From Daphnia carinata (lineage: Eukaryota > Arthropoda > Branchiopoda > Diplostraca > Daphniidae), in NCBI RefSeq assembly GCF_022539665.2, contig NC_081335.1, forward strand, positions 5,580,001 to 5,644,000: a DNA stretch of 64,000 nucleotides, given 5' to 3'. Within the stretch, counting starts at the first letter, position 1. Each line of letters opens with the position of its first letter. The translations under genes and the position numbers were made by a program. The notes beneath the pieces were generated by a model. That model saw only the letters and a list, made by a program, of their open reading frames with translations. It was not told the DNA's origin and searched no databases. Positions 1-11,077 of the stretch are shown here, piece by piece.

Positions 1-171
1 ACGCAGCATAACTCGGAAAATCGTTTAAATTTTGCGACGGAATTTATTAATAAAGATCCTTTGTATTGGCGACGGTGGTTTTTTTTAGATTAAAAAACGT
101 TTGGGTCTTAATACTTTTAAAATTAATTTTAGATAAAGCTATCTTATAAATTAGTTATTAATAATTTATTA

Positions 172-678
172 AGGTCTGACGAATGTGGTAGAGTGTTGTT
201 CCACGGAAAAAGGCAGGAGATTTCAGCGGGAGGATATTCAGCGAATTAATGGGAGTGGGCGCAAAACAGTTTCTGTGTGGAGTTATTTTTCTGTGGTTGG
301 CTCTTGCTCATTAGTTGAAATCGATGGCATATTCACGAAAGAAAAATACCTTGACAGCCTGGAAAACATTTTCGAGCCATGGATTACCGAACTTTATGGG
401 CCAGAAGAAACCATTTCTTTCCTCCAAGACAATTTCCCTATCCATACAGCTAGGGTAGTAAAGGTTTGGTTTGCTGCCCATCCACGGATTGAGGTTATTC
501 CGTGGCCTGCCCGCTCACCTGATTTAAGTCCCATTGAAAGCATTCGGGGGATATTGATCGTGAATTTGATGCAAGAAATTCGCAAAACAAAGAAGAAGTT
601 TTTGCTACAGCTTTCCTTGAGACTTTGGCTGAGAATTTGGCTAAGGCTGAGGCTTGGATGAGGAGGATCATTGGATGA
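172..678 (+). pseudogene. Tc1/mariner-like transposase, 3' half, frameshifted
   Basis: This is the catalytic half of a cut-and-paste transposase of the Tc1/mariner superfamily. The frame from 185 shows the family blocks SVWSYFS, LVEIDG, QDNFPIHTARVVKVW and PWPARSPDLSPIES. The second Asp (QDN) and the Glu (SPIE) are separated by 35 residues, one more than the usual 34 of Tc1. A Gly-Asp-Glu-like SDEC at about 175-186 in a neighbouring frame may hold the first catalytic Asp, which would imply a frame break near 190. A second break lies at a run of five G near 556: after it the family-like C-terminus (DIDREFDARN, then AFLETLAENLAKAEAW) continues in another frame to a stop at 676-678. The N-terminal DNA-binding domain is not seen in the 170 bases available upstream. 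Superfamily assignment is secure; the subfamily is not. Confidence 0.8.
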
Positions 679-1760
679 GGAGGAGCATTGGGATATGGAT
701 GAGGAGAAGCATTGGGCTATGGCTAAGGCTTTTGCTAGATTTGTCGTTAACGCTGGGCCTATGTTTCTGGAAGATGAGGTGAAGAAGTCGGCTCAAGCTT
801 TCCTTGATGCTCGGGATAAGAATTTGGCTTAGGCTGAGGATGGGGATGTAGATGAGGATGAAGAGGAGGAGGCTTGGGATCTGGCTGATGCTAAGTGTTG
901 GAATTTCACCAAACATAAACAATTGACAAATAGATGGCGTTGATTAACACTCCTATGTTAGAGTTAGAACACTCCTACAAGAATCATGTTAGAGGGAGCT
1001 ATCTGTCACTATGGTGTCAGGCTTCCCTTTTTGCTATATTGCTATCTCTATTCTGTCGTCTGCTGAAATAAAACCACGTTGATTGACAATCCCTGCAACT
1101 CTTCTTTTCAAGGTATTTTCATATATTGATATATATTATAATTGAATGTTTGTACAGTTATTATTTAGCAATAGAATTACCTGTATTCAACACAGAAGCC
1201 TGTGACAACACAGAAGCCTGTGATAACACAGAAGCCTCTAGCTAACTGAATACTCTTGAAATCTAACACTGAGGCTGTTGCTTTGGTTAAGGCTTGAGCT
1301 GAGTTTGTCGTTAAGGTTGAGCCTATTGATGTGGATGAGGATGTGAAGGAGGAGGCTAAAGCTTTCCTTGAAACTTTGGCTGCGAATTTGGCTAAGGCTG
1401 AGGATGGGGATGTGGATGAGGAGTGAAGAAGTTGGTTCAAGCTTTCCTTGATGCTCGGGATAAGAATTTGGTTAAGACTGAGGATGGGGATATGGATGAG
1501 GAAAAAGAGGAAGAGATTAAGGCTTGGGCTGAGATTTTGGTTAAGGATGACGAGGAGCTGGAGAAGGAGTTGAACGAGCTGGAGGAGGAGTTGGAGGAGG
1601 GGCTGGAGGAGGAGTTGGAAGAACTGGAGGAGGAGTTGGAGGATGAGGATGAGCCTTTGGCTGAGGTAAAGGGTCAACGGGAGGCTTTGGCTGAGCTTTT
1701 GGCTGAGGTTAAGGCTGCGGCTGAGGCTTTGGCTAAGGCTAAAGGTGAGCTACTGACCGT
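600..1760 (+). repeat. Diverged repeats encoding Ala/Glu/Lys-rich segments
   Basis: Two stretches, about 600-900 and 1260-1760, carry related blocks. The phrase gctttccttga occurs near 610, 806, 1367 and 1440, each time followed by a version of ttggctaaggctgagg and then Asp/Glu-rich codons. The block at 783-880 closely matches the one at 1425-1520. The first block overlaps the frameshifted C-terminus of the Tc1-like transposase, so the repeat may have grown out of that 3' end or the transposon may have captured it. The region between the two stretches (about 930-1255) shows nothing recognisable except a short triplicated cacagaagcct motif near 1190-1240. Confidence 0.6.
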
Positions 1761-1869
1761 AAGGTGTTATGCTGGACGGTCCCAAACAGTAGCTAAGCGT
1801 AAGCGAGAAGAGGATGCTACGGTACTCTTCCTTACGAGAAACGTTCGAGGCGATGAAATTCTCCTTTAA
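1423..1869 (+). CDS. Glu/Lys/Ala-rich coiled-coil-like open frame, uncertain
   Basis: I do not recognise this protein. The 148-residue frame is very acidic: residues about 45-85 are almost only Glu, Leu and Asp in a heptad-like pattern (EELEEELEEGLEEELEELEE), followed by an Ala-rich stretch (AELLAEVKAAAEALAKAKGE) and a basic tail (KRKREED). It lies wholly in the repeat region, and the related upstream block at 679-900 has stops, so this may be a chance open frame through GAG-rich repeats rather than a gene. No splice or polyadenylation evidence supports it. Confidence 0.25.
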   Translation: MKKLVQAFLDARDKNLVKTEDGDMDEEKEEEIKAWAEILVKDDEELEKELNELEEELEEGLEEELEELEEELEDEDEPLAEVKGQREALAELLAEVKAAAEALAKAKGELLTVRCYAGRSQTVAKRKREEDATVLFLTRNVRGDEILL

Positions 1870-2903
1870 TTGGCCTAAATTATTAGTAGCATGCATTCAC
1901 AAAATTCTGTTGTATGTCTGTAAGATTGACTGTGTGTGTAAATGTGTATACCTTTGATGTAAATATCGTAGTCAAAATTATTGCGAGTTGTGCATGTGTG
2001 AGTACGAATGTGGTTTGAATGTATCATGCTTTGGCCTTAGTCTGAAAATACACTGCCTAATACCTAAAAAACTGTTTTGTCTCAATGATATTTGGTTGGT
2101 TTGGTCGGATGAGGGTGGGTGGAGAGGATATTAAGGCTTATTTCGCCTAACTCAAAAACGTAGCAGCTACCCTCATTTCTTCCGTAGTAAAAAAAACCTA
2201 ATTAAAAGCAAAATCGCAAAAAAACCTATATAAAATTTAGCTTTACGAACAATTTCGTTCCTAGAAAAATCGACGTCAGATGATTACCGTATTTTTTGCG
2301 ATTTTTTACAAAAACAGGGTTTTCCGTAAGCTTTTCTCCGCTGTCCGGAAACTTTGTGTAGGTGCTGTAGATATGTAGAAGGCGGCCGAATTCGGACTTT
2401 TCAATAGTTGCGTTCGCTGCTCTACTTACTGGTATTTTGCCAATCGGACCTTCAGCAGCTTCCTTGTTTGTCATGCCCCTGTCCTTTGTCATTCTTTTTC
2501 CAGAAAGTTGCTGTCCTAATCATAATGAATACGCCAGGCAACTTCTACATTTATTTATTAGGTAAAAAATGTACGGAAATATATGCTTCATAGCTTTGTT
2601 GTACAGAAAAGGACGGTAACAACTAGAAAAAAGTAAGTTTGTCTTTTAGAGGTTTAGACTACCATCGCCTCTCTGAAGTCCAAGGCTCCTCACAGGCTTC
2701 TCAGAGTCTTCTCCGAGCATGTTTTTACTTTTTACATTTTACCGTTTTTTTCCATTTTGATGTATTAGTGTGAATTTTAAATAAATGTCCGACCAACCCC
2801 GTCAGACACAAAAATAAATTTACGTCTGAAACTTGAGTGAAAAACTCAATTTTCTTTGCTGTATTTTCACATCGGGTAAAGGAGAAAATGTGCACAGTTG
2901 AAA
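1870..2903. other. No gene recognised
   Basis: This AT-rich stretch lies between the repeat region and the 3' end of the YEATS2-like gene. It should contain the YEATS2 3' untranslated region on the minus strand. A sequence resembling tccggaaactttg occurs near 2343-2356 and recurs in reverse near 8980 and 9166. No open frame here resembles a known family. Confidence 0.5.
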
Positions 2904-5900
2904 CTACGTCGCTAGGTTCGATTGATGATCGTTGTGGTCTACCGTCGCCAAACCAACGTTAGTTAGGATATCAAATTGCGGACGGTGACTGATTGCGGTA
3001 TAGGTATCAATCAATGATATCTCATCTGGTATGGCACCCCGTGTTCGTTGCCAAGTTTGACTTAAAGATCGTCGCAGTAAATCTTCGGCTACTTCTCTCC
3101 AAATATGAGACAATAGCACACGTGACAATGGAATGAGAAAATCTTCGCACAAATCAGATCCCAGTTTAAATCCATGTTTTTCGATGGAATCTACAATCCA
3201 TGATGTCAAACGCGGATCAGGATCATTTAACAAAAACGAAGCTTTGGGAAAATGCGTCGTAGAGGAAGAAGCACCATCAAGCTCTATCAAAGATTCTACT
3301 TCAACAGTTACTTCATCTTCGGACGACAATTGTGAATTGTCGAACTGCGTCTTGCTGAGAGTGACAATTTCATCGGGTGACAATGCTGGGGGAACAAAGG
3401 GCTGACACTTGGTGAAAGTGCTTGAAGTCTGTGACCAGCAACACATGGGAGAATACCCTTGTCTTCTGCACCAGTTCATTATGACCTTCGTGGTCCAAGT
3501 ATTTTCGTCACTTGCAAAGCTGCATTTTAATAGTGTTCGGCGTATAAGTTTGGCCCTCGTCCATTCAGCACTTCGTCGTTTCCCAACATCTATTTAAAAA
3601 TAACAGCTTTAATTGTAAAAAGTTAAGCTAATAATAGAATAACAAGCAAAACATTGTACTCCAAGAAATGAAGATTTCTAATGATGGCGATGTGTAAGGA
3701 TGCAGAGAACGATAAACAGGATCTTCAGCCTTAGGACTGATCAAACTAAGTTTTCGAGCCAATACCCGAACACAATCTCGAACGCTGCTCCACGCTGAAG
3801 TGCAAATTTGGTCAAAAAACGCTTCACAACTCTTTCTTTCATTATTGAATTTCGTTTCAAGGCCGATTCTGTCTCGCCGATTTGGATCAACTTTTGGTAT
3901 TATTTGAGATCTTGGTGTCGCAGAGATAACTTTTCCGAGGACTGGTTGCACAATTTCAGCAGGCAAATCAGTAGTTATTGCCGAATTCGAAATGGTAGAG
4001 CGTAACAACGACTCCCCAGCTTTCGCAAGACGATACGGTTGCAAAATAAAGGCATTTCGAAGTAGGGCCAATGGGAGTTTGAAAGTTTTTCCGTTTTTGT
4101 TAAAACAACGAACCAATACAGGTTTAACCGCAGGATCAGGTGTCGCTGAAACTTTGCCCGTGTGCGTTGCTGAACAAGAAGTTGATGCTAAACTAGGAAA
4201 TTGTTTGCTGAATTCCTCGGCGTTTCTATCCTGTTTTGGTAACACCAATACACTACTGTCAATTGCCATGGTTTCATTTTCTCTACGCGTATCACTTCCT
4301 GTTATGAAGTAATCGTGATCTCGATCAACGACGTTGTTATCCCAGGCTTGAGGCATTTCACTTTGTGAAGTTTTGTTCGGCATGTCTGTTAATAAATCAA
4401 CTTTCGAAAAACCATTACTCTCCACCAACGAGCAGCCAATTTCGTCGTCGTCACATTCTGAACTCCGAGTACTGATTTCAGATGGGTGATTACATTGGGG
4501 CGTTGCGGCATTAGTAGCTTCTGAATATTGAGGAGGACTACCGAAAGGCTTGTTTGGATCGTATGTTTCGACATTAACCCCATCTTCGCTTGCAAGGACG
4601 GAAATATTATCCAATTTCGATGCGGATTTTTCTTTTTTTTCTACGTCGTTAGCGGTATCTTCATCTACGGCTGAGAAAGACGAACGATCAATTTTTGAAT
4701 CAAAAATCATTACATCGACAATCGTTTCTGCTCCCAAAGTTTGAAGTCCACTGTAGCTTCGATCCAGTTTGAGATTATGAATTATGTTTACTGGTTTGCA
4801 AAGAGGATTGTGAAAATGGACTTGAATTCGTAAAGGGAATTCCCCCCATCCACGACGCGTTACATGAAATGGATGAGACCTACGACAAATGTAAATAAAT
4901 AATTTTAGATATCTACTTCACTACTTGTAAATATCACTTACAGTACATGTATAGTATCATGCGGTGCATAACTAGGATGAAGGAAAAAAATGACTTGGCT
5001 TATAAAGGACGATACATTTGGTTCTTCCTTAGGACCTCGGACATAAACCTAAGAAATTGCCATGTTAGAAAGAGACAAATGCGTGCCTGCAGGCTTCTTC
5101 ACCGATACGTATTTCAGATTTCATTTCATCAGGCATTGGCGCATAGTACTAGTGAGTTTTTTCAGGAGGTAAAAAGAACAAACTTTCAAAAACAAAACCC
5201 CTTCAAACCAGCCATATTATGCGCATATGCCTGATAAAAAATTCGTAATAGTGAAGAAATTTATAGGCATAACTATAATATTAGGAAAATGAATATTGAA
5301 ATTCTGACGAAGAATAGTAAATACGTTACCATCCATTTATGGCTTGCCGTGTCGTCTCTTTCGGAAACGGGAATCCATCTGGATATATTTCCTATGATGA
5401 GCTTTTTCTTTATACAGTGAAGCTCTCCACGAACTGGGGTTGCAACAATTCTTTCAGGAAGTTTTGGAGGAATGTATCTAGGAACTTTAATGCTTTCACT
5501 AGTGGAAAGATTCCCTTGATTTCCTTTAAGTCCTTCAGCTGATTCAACAGATGGAGAAATATTTGCACATTCAAATAATGTTTTGGTTGGTCTTTTGCCA
5601 AGCATATTTTTTAAAGTTGGGTGAATAGTACTCTGAGATGTCAATGATGTGCCACTAATTTGCTTAAAAAATGACAAAGAGATAGGCAAATAGATCAACC
5701 AAATAGCAGATAATGAATAACTACATCTCAACTTACCAAAGTTTTGGCAGAAAAAAATGACCGATTGGCAATGTATCTTAATATTTGTAACTTTTGTTGC
5801 ACTCTAGAAATAGATTTATCAATTTCTACAATTTCAGCATGTTGCCGGTTTCCTTCAGATTCAAAATGATTCGTCAATATATGTTTAACACGTTCTCCTA

Positions 5901-6151
5901 ATCGTGTTTTTGCTAAGAAATACAAATATTACTGAGGATGTTGACTAAATCAAACATGCAGACAACGAGGTCAAGTCATAATGCCTCACATGCTTTAAGT
6001 AAATACCATTTTCCTCCAAATGCTTCAATCGTTTCCTATCTGGGGCGGCAGCTTCATTGTAATCCGGATCTTGATCATTCCCGTCTCGTTTAGACAAAGT
6101 TTGAACAGAAAAATTACTACTACAGGGATTGCTATCCATAATGGATGTCAA
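2904..6151 (-). CDS. YEATS2: YEATS2-like histone acyl-lysine reader (ATAC complex), six exons
   Basis: The model joins, in transcript order, 6151-6007, 5912-5737, 5662-5330, 5048-4942, 4879-3660 and 3589-2904. All introns are GT-AG (94, 74, 281, 62 and 70 nt), phases agree, and the total is 2667 nt (888 residues plus stop). YEATS2 is a scaffold and reader subunit of the nuclear ATAC acetyltransferase complex that binds acylated histone H3. The N-terminus (DPDYNEAA, then a charged helix through exon 2) resembles YEATS2 rather than other YEATS proteins. The YEATS domain at about residues 195-312 contains HKWM/VYVRG across an intron, [16 protein letters not shown] and LGAETIVDV. The Tyr of HPSY and Trp of GWGEFP match the acyl-lysine aromatic cage. 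The last exon ([14 protein letters not shown] and following helices) fits the C-terminal histone-fold region. The protein is shorter than human YEATS2 (about 1400 residues). ATG at 6139 is an alternative in-frame start. Confidence 0.92.
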
Positions 6152-6399
6152 TTATTTTCGTAACAACACTTGGCCGAAAAAAAGGTTTAGCCGTAATGCT
6201 GCAAAACAATATCTTAGATAGAAAAACTTTCCGACATGCCGATTCACCTTTCTTTTTCTTAATCACAAACTGCAATCGGTACTATTATTGGTATGATACC
6301 ACTGGAATTCTTAGAACAAGGACGGGCATCTATCTCACTCCTCGTGGAAGGCCGCTTCGTCGTCTGCTAAAACTTTCTCCTCCGCTTTTATGGCGATTT
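6152..6399 (-). promoter_or_regulatory. Probable 5' flank and promoter region of the YEATS2-like gene
   Basis: This is the unique sequence between the YEATS2 start codon and the foldback repeat. It must hold the 5' untranslated region and core promoter unless further non-coding exons lie upstream. I see no clear TATA box at a convincing distance. A plus-strand frame here (6145-6597) has no recognisable protein character and runs into the repeat. Confidence 0.3.
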
Positions 6400-6740
6400 C
6401 CAATGGGTACCCTACAGAGTAGGGTTAGGGCAGTCAGAAAACTAACCATGACGTCATGCACTAGCCGGGGCATTGCCAGGTTTTTGGCCCATTGGAACAC
6501 ATTTTTTGTATCGGTGCAAGCAGACGTTCTTGTAACGCACATTTGTAAACAAAAAATGGCAGATGTTGAAAGTGTAGGTTGTAGTTTTTGTGTGTAGTGG
6601 TTGTAGATTTGTTTATGCCATTAATTCTGTTCCTATGTCCCATTTCCATCTACCCCTTTTTATTTTTATTTCGAAATATTATTAATAAAATTTTCATCCG
6701 TAACTATGTATGATCGTAATTTTTAATTTAGAAAAAAACA

Positions 6741-7090
6741 ATACAAAACAAACATTCAAATATTTTCTTTATTTGTATCATCATAATTATTGCATTTTAA
6801 TTCTTAGAGGTACAGCTTTCGTGGTTATTGCTACAAATGGTTTCCTGTAATATTATAAGTACTTAGAGTTAATCAGTGCTGTGGTATGTTAACATGTAAA
6901 TAATATACATATACAATAATAAATATATACAAAACAAACATTCAAATATTTTCTTTATTTGTATCATCATAATTATTGCATTTTAATTCTTAGAGGTACA
7001 GCTTCCGTGGCTATTGCTACAAATGGTTTCCTGTAATATTATAAGTACTTAGAGTTAATCAGTGCTGTGGTATGTTAACATGTAAATAAT
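6741..7090 (+). repeat. 185-bp-period direct duplication in the left foldback arm
   Basis: The sequence starting atacaaaaca at 6741 recurs at 6926 and stays nearly identical for about 160 bases (to atgttaacatgtaaataat), with differences such as ctttcgtggtta versus cttccgtggcta. The right arm has only one matching segment, so the duplication arose after the inverted repeat. Confidence 0.85.
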
Positions 7091-7470
7091 AGCCTACCTC
7101 GCGATTTCAAACCATTTTTTACTGTTACAACGTCGCTATGGCTTAATTTAGCGCTTGATGATTAACTATATACGCATATGGGGAGCGAAAACCAGCCAAG
7201 ATCGTTCCAGAATCGCTGCTGCAACTTACTAAATTAAAAAAAAATTCTATCAATGAAAAATACTTTACCTGACGTAGGACACTTAATCCATTCTCATTTT
7301 TTAAATCGGGAAACACGTTGAAGTAAAAGTCTCCTCACTATAAAACAAGTTATGTAAAAAAAATAATACAGCATGAACAAGACTAACTGCTAGCAACAAC
7401 GCATTCGTCTGCAAAAAAAAAAAATTCGTCTGCTAGGAAGTGCCCCGTTCAGGATTTGAAAAACTGATGT

Positions 7471-7654
7471 CGAATTCCAATGGGTGCCCTAGAGTTGACC
7501 TAGGGCAATTTTTTGCCCTAAGTATGTTCCAATGGACTGACGGGGCACCTTTTTTTCGGAGCAACTCTGGTTTTTTTGCGTTCCAGTGGCTGCCCCAAAT
7601 TTTTAGAGTTGCCCTAAAACTGCCCTTTCGAGCGCTCGCAAAAACTGACTTTTT
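7471..7654. repeat. Foldback spacer module with a second inverted copy at 8578-8760
   Basis: The spacer contains paired words such as ccaatgggtgccctagag, gccctaagtatgttccaatgg and gagcaactctgg. The same words occur in reverse complement outside the right arm at about 8578-8760. The spacer is flanked directly by about 45-bp inverted repeats (7421-7470 with 7655-7704, containing gtctgctaggaagtgcccc), so the palindrome continues right up to it. The plus-strand frame at 7440-7742 is only this structure read through and is not a gene. Confidence 0.7.
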
Positions 7655-8766
7655 TTCAGTTTTTCAAACCCTGAACGGGGCACTTCCTAGCAGACGAATT
7701 TTTTATTTTTTTGTAGACGAATTCGTTGTTGTTAGCAGTTAGTTTGTTTGTTATTGTTATTTTGTTGTTGTTTTATAGTGAGGAGACTTTTACTACGAGT
7801 TTCCCGATTCAAAAAATGAGGATTTGTGTCCTACGTCAGGTAAGGTATTTCCCATTGAATAGAATTTTTTAAAAATTTGGTAAGTTGCACCAGCGATTCT
7901 GGAACGCTCTTGGCTGATTTTCACTCCCCATTTGCCATTAACCATCAAGCTTTAAATTAAGCCATATCGGCGCCGTAACAGTAAAAAAATGGTTTGAAAT
8001 CACCAGGTAGACTTTTATTTACATGTTAATGTACCACAGTGCTGATTAACTCCAGTTCCTTATAGTATTACAGGAAACCATTTGTAGCCACAGCCACGAA
8101 AGCTCTCTCCAAGAATTAAAATGCAGTTATTGTAATGGTCTCTTATGCGCTCTAATACAAATAAAGAGAATATTTGAAGTTTTGTTTTGTATCGTTTTTT
8201 TCTAAATTAAGGTTTGCAATCATACGTGGTTATATATAAAAATTTTATAAATAATATTACGAAATAAAAATAAAAAGGGGTGGATGGAAATGGGACATAG
8301 GATGGTGATAGGAAGGTTTTAGGTATCTGATCTGATTCGTCAGAAGACGATGAACTTACCACAATTAATGATATAAAAAAATTTATAACCTCAACTCTTT
8401 CAATTTCTGCCATTTTTTGTTTACAAACGTGCGTTACAAGAGCGTCTGCTTGCACCAAGACAAAAAATATGTTCCAATGGGCGAAAAACCTGGCAATGCC
8501 CCGGCTGGTGCATGACGTCATGCCTAGTTTTCTGACTGCCCTAACCCTACTCTGTAGGGCACCCATTGGAATTCGACATGAAAAAAGTCAGTTTTTGCGA
8601 GCGCCCGAAAGGGCAGCTTTAGAGCAACTCTAAAAATTTGAGGCAGCCATTGGAACACAAAAAACCAGAGTTGCTCTGAAAAAAAGTTGCCCCGTCAGTC
8701 CATTGGAACATACTTAGGACAATTTTTTGCCCTAGGTCAACTCTAGGGCACCCATTGGAAATCGCC

Positions 8767-10676
8767 ATTAGTTTTCTTACGAAGAAGGCGTAATACGATT
8801 TCCCTCAAAGCTGGGAATCTCCACGCGGAACAAGAATTAATACCGCTTTCCCACCTTTACCTTGATTTCTATCTTTGATCCCGAATTCTATCTAAAATCT
8901 GATTATTGTTCATGTTTCGTGTGAACTATCGCATTGTTTTTTTTCTAGCTGAGAAAGTAAAAAGAAATACCGTACCTGCCGAAAGTTTCCGGACAGCCGA
9001 GAGCGGCTGATAGAAAAACCGGTTTTTCTTTAAACTCTTAAAAATATACTAATCATCGGACATAGATGATTCTGAAAATGAAATTTTTCCTTAAGATTAG
9101 TTTTATACATGATTTTTTGGGGGGAATTTTTCTTTGACGGGAAAGGCCCTTTAAAATAGCTGGCAAAAGTTTCCGGACAGTCGAGAGGGCCAGTAGTAAA
9201 TGGGGCTACTTTGGCTCTCATGTACGCAACGATAAATGGGGCTACGAGGGCGTTTTTGGGCTTAGAAAAAAAAACATCATTTAAACTATAATCTAATATG
9301 GGATTTTGCATATCATGCCATATGCAGAATCAGTATAATTTTGAGTTAAAAACGGCAAATTTTTATTCCAAGGATATTTGCGCTATCTTCTCATCCCGCA
9401 TAGTTGCCGATTTTCCTATTCCTCTACATAATAAATTGGAGCGAAAAATTTTTTTAGAGCCTATAGCGGCTGCTGCTGCCGCCGTAGCGCCCTTGAATAT
9501 TTTCGGCTGAACTCTAAGCGGAACTAGGAATACTGATAGAAAGATTGTTTTATTTTGTACATTATGTGATTTTTACTTAGTAATAATCTATACGAGACGG
9601 AAGGGGCAAAGAAGGTGGAGGAGGTGATATATTTATAAGAAGAACTACTTGAATCGAAAGAAAATTTAAAAAACCGTTAAATTTGCGGCTCCACGGCGTC
9701 ATGGAACCATTGATCCAACTGGATTATCTCCTACGCACTCCGCTAGTCACGATAAGCTTTGTTTAAGCCGACTTGACTGTGTGGCCATCATTCCGATCAA
9801 CCCGAACGTCCATCTACTACCTCCGGCGACAGGGAACAGCAGACGACCATCCAGACCGACCAAGTTTTCCATGACTGCAATTAACCCAACCATGTTCCCC
9901 TGATGGAAAAAATTCGGCACTTTAATAGAAGTTACCCAGTACCCGATCCGGGGATTGAACCCTTCGTTGGTCTGTCGAAGAGCATCGCAATCCAGTTTGC
10001 TTCCTAGTAGCCTACTCTTCAACATAAACCACTTACAAGGTTCCTACCCTGTACGATGTCGTATGCTTATTTGTTTTTAAGTGGTCCACACAATTTGTTT
10101 CTGTTTACTCGCCTATTAGGCGTATTTCCTTAAGGTCTGGCACCAATGTAGGTATTGGCACAGTCCGCTAGTGTAATTAAGCGTTCCGCACAATTTGTTT
10201 CGATTGGATCGATTATTAAGCCCACAACGTTGATTTTACCCTATTTATTTTCGGAATCCTATACCCTATTATTGCCGAATGCAAATGATTGTACGTAGCA
10301 CATTTCATCGGGTAGAGCGTAAAACTGACAACATATGGTGATAATGTTCGAATTTGAATGCAACGCATTATGTGTATTTCAAAAACTATTTCATTTGGCA
10401 TACGAACATCGATAACCTTTTGTGATATATCGGTATCGTAAGATTCAAGACAAACACCGATAATCGACATGACTAAAGAAAAACTATAATGGTTTCTCGC
10501 GACATCGCATACTTATATTATCATGTGAAATTTTAGAACCATAAATTCAAATACCAGCATGGGTAAGCATTGAAAAAAACCGTTACGGAAAAAATGAAAA
10601 GCAAAAATAAGGATACAGTATTTGATGTATAATTGAAGTATGAGTATGTAATGAAAGACCCCGTAGTCAAGTTCAT
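8767..10676. other. No gene recognised; isolated tRNA B-box-like word
   Basis: I find no family-like coding sequence. The motif aagtttccggacag occurs at about 8981 and 9168. On the minus strand ggttcaatccc (plus coordinates 9951-9961) matches an RNA polymerase III B box and follows a tRNA-like arm, but I see no A box at the right distance, so it may be a fragment of a tRNA-derived SINE. The minus-strand frame at 9747-10025 is not recognisable as protein. Confidence 0.35.
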
Positions 10677-11008
10677 GTACATTATCCTGCATAAAAAGAA
10701 GAACACCCGATTTTTTTTAAAAAGCCATCTATGGGTAAAAAATATGAATTGTTTACCTTTTTTAAATTGGTTCGGCCTGTGTTTGGCGCAAAAACGCAAA
10801 AAGTAGGGAAGGGTAGTTTTAAGTCCAGACACCTTTTGCTAATGCCTCAGGTGTTACGAAAAATGTCTGGAAAAAGTAGTCTAGTCTTTTTTTGTTAGGC
10901 CCCCAACCCCCATGCCCCAGGCTAAGATGAAAAATATTTAATGAAAAAAGTATCATCCTCAGTCGCAGACGTTATTCAACAACAACTTTAAAGCGCGGGA
11001 AAAATTTC

Positions 11009-11077
11009 GTCTCTTATCGGGTTTGAACCGCTGCAATCCGTATCGGAATCCGATCCTATCCCACTAAGCTATTACTT
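11009..11077 (-). other. tRNA-like element, left arm copy
   Basis: Read on the minus strand, this has an A-box-like tagcttagtgg (11061-11071) and a B box ggttcaaaccc (11019-11029), with the spacing of a tRNA gene of about 70 nt. The anticodon arm does not fold convincingly and the acceptor ends do not pair, so I call a tRNA-derived promoter or pseudo-tRNA, not a functional tRNA. Confidence 0.5.

Larger units (their letters stand above)
6400..8569. repeat. 2.2 kb foldback (large imperfect inverted repeat)
   Basis: The left arm (6400-7470) reads as the reverse complement of the right arm (7655-8569) around a spacer of about 185 bp. Matched landmarks are the 96-bp end modules at 6400-6495 and 8474-8569, each bounded by ccaatggg and cccattgg; cccatttccat near 6638 and atggaaatggg near 8285; ggtttcctgtaat near 6839 and 7025 with attacaggaaacc near 8069; and aaaagtctcctcac near 7326 with gtgaggagactttt near 7780. 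The arms differ by many substitutions and by a tandem duplication in the left arm. Both end modules keep the palindrome tgacgtca (6449-6456 and 8513-8520). There is no transposase frame. A non-autonomous foldback transposon is likely, but I cannot see a convincing target duplication. Confidence 0.75.

Noticed and set aside
1177-1677. 166-codon minus-strand Leu-rich frame
   Set aside because: It is the complement of the GAG-rich repeat, so Leu and Gln richness is a composition artefact.
6145-6597. 150-codon plus-strand frame divergent from YEATS2
   Set aside because: It runs through the foldback end module, has no domain and no homologue in the other arm in the same frame.
7440-7742. 100-codon frame in the foldback centre
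   Set aside because: It is the palindrome spacer and inverted repeat read through; composition follows the repeat.
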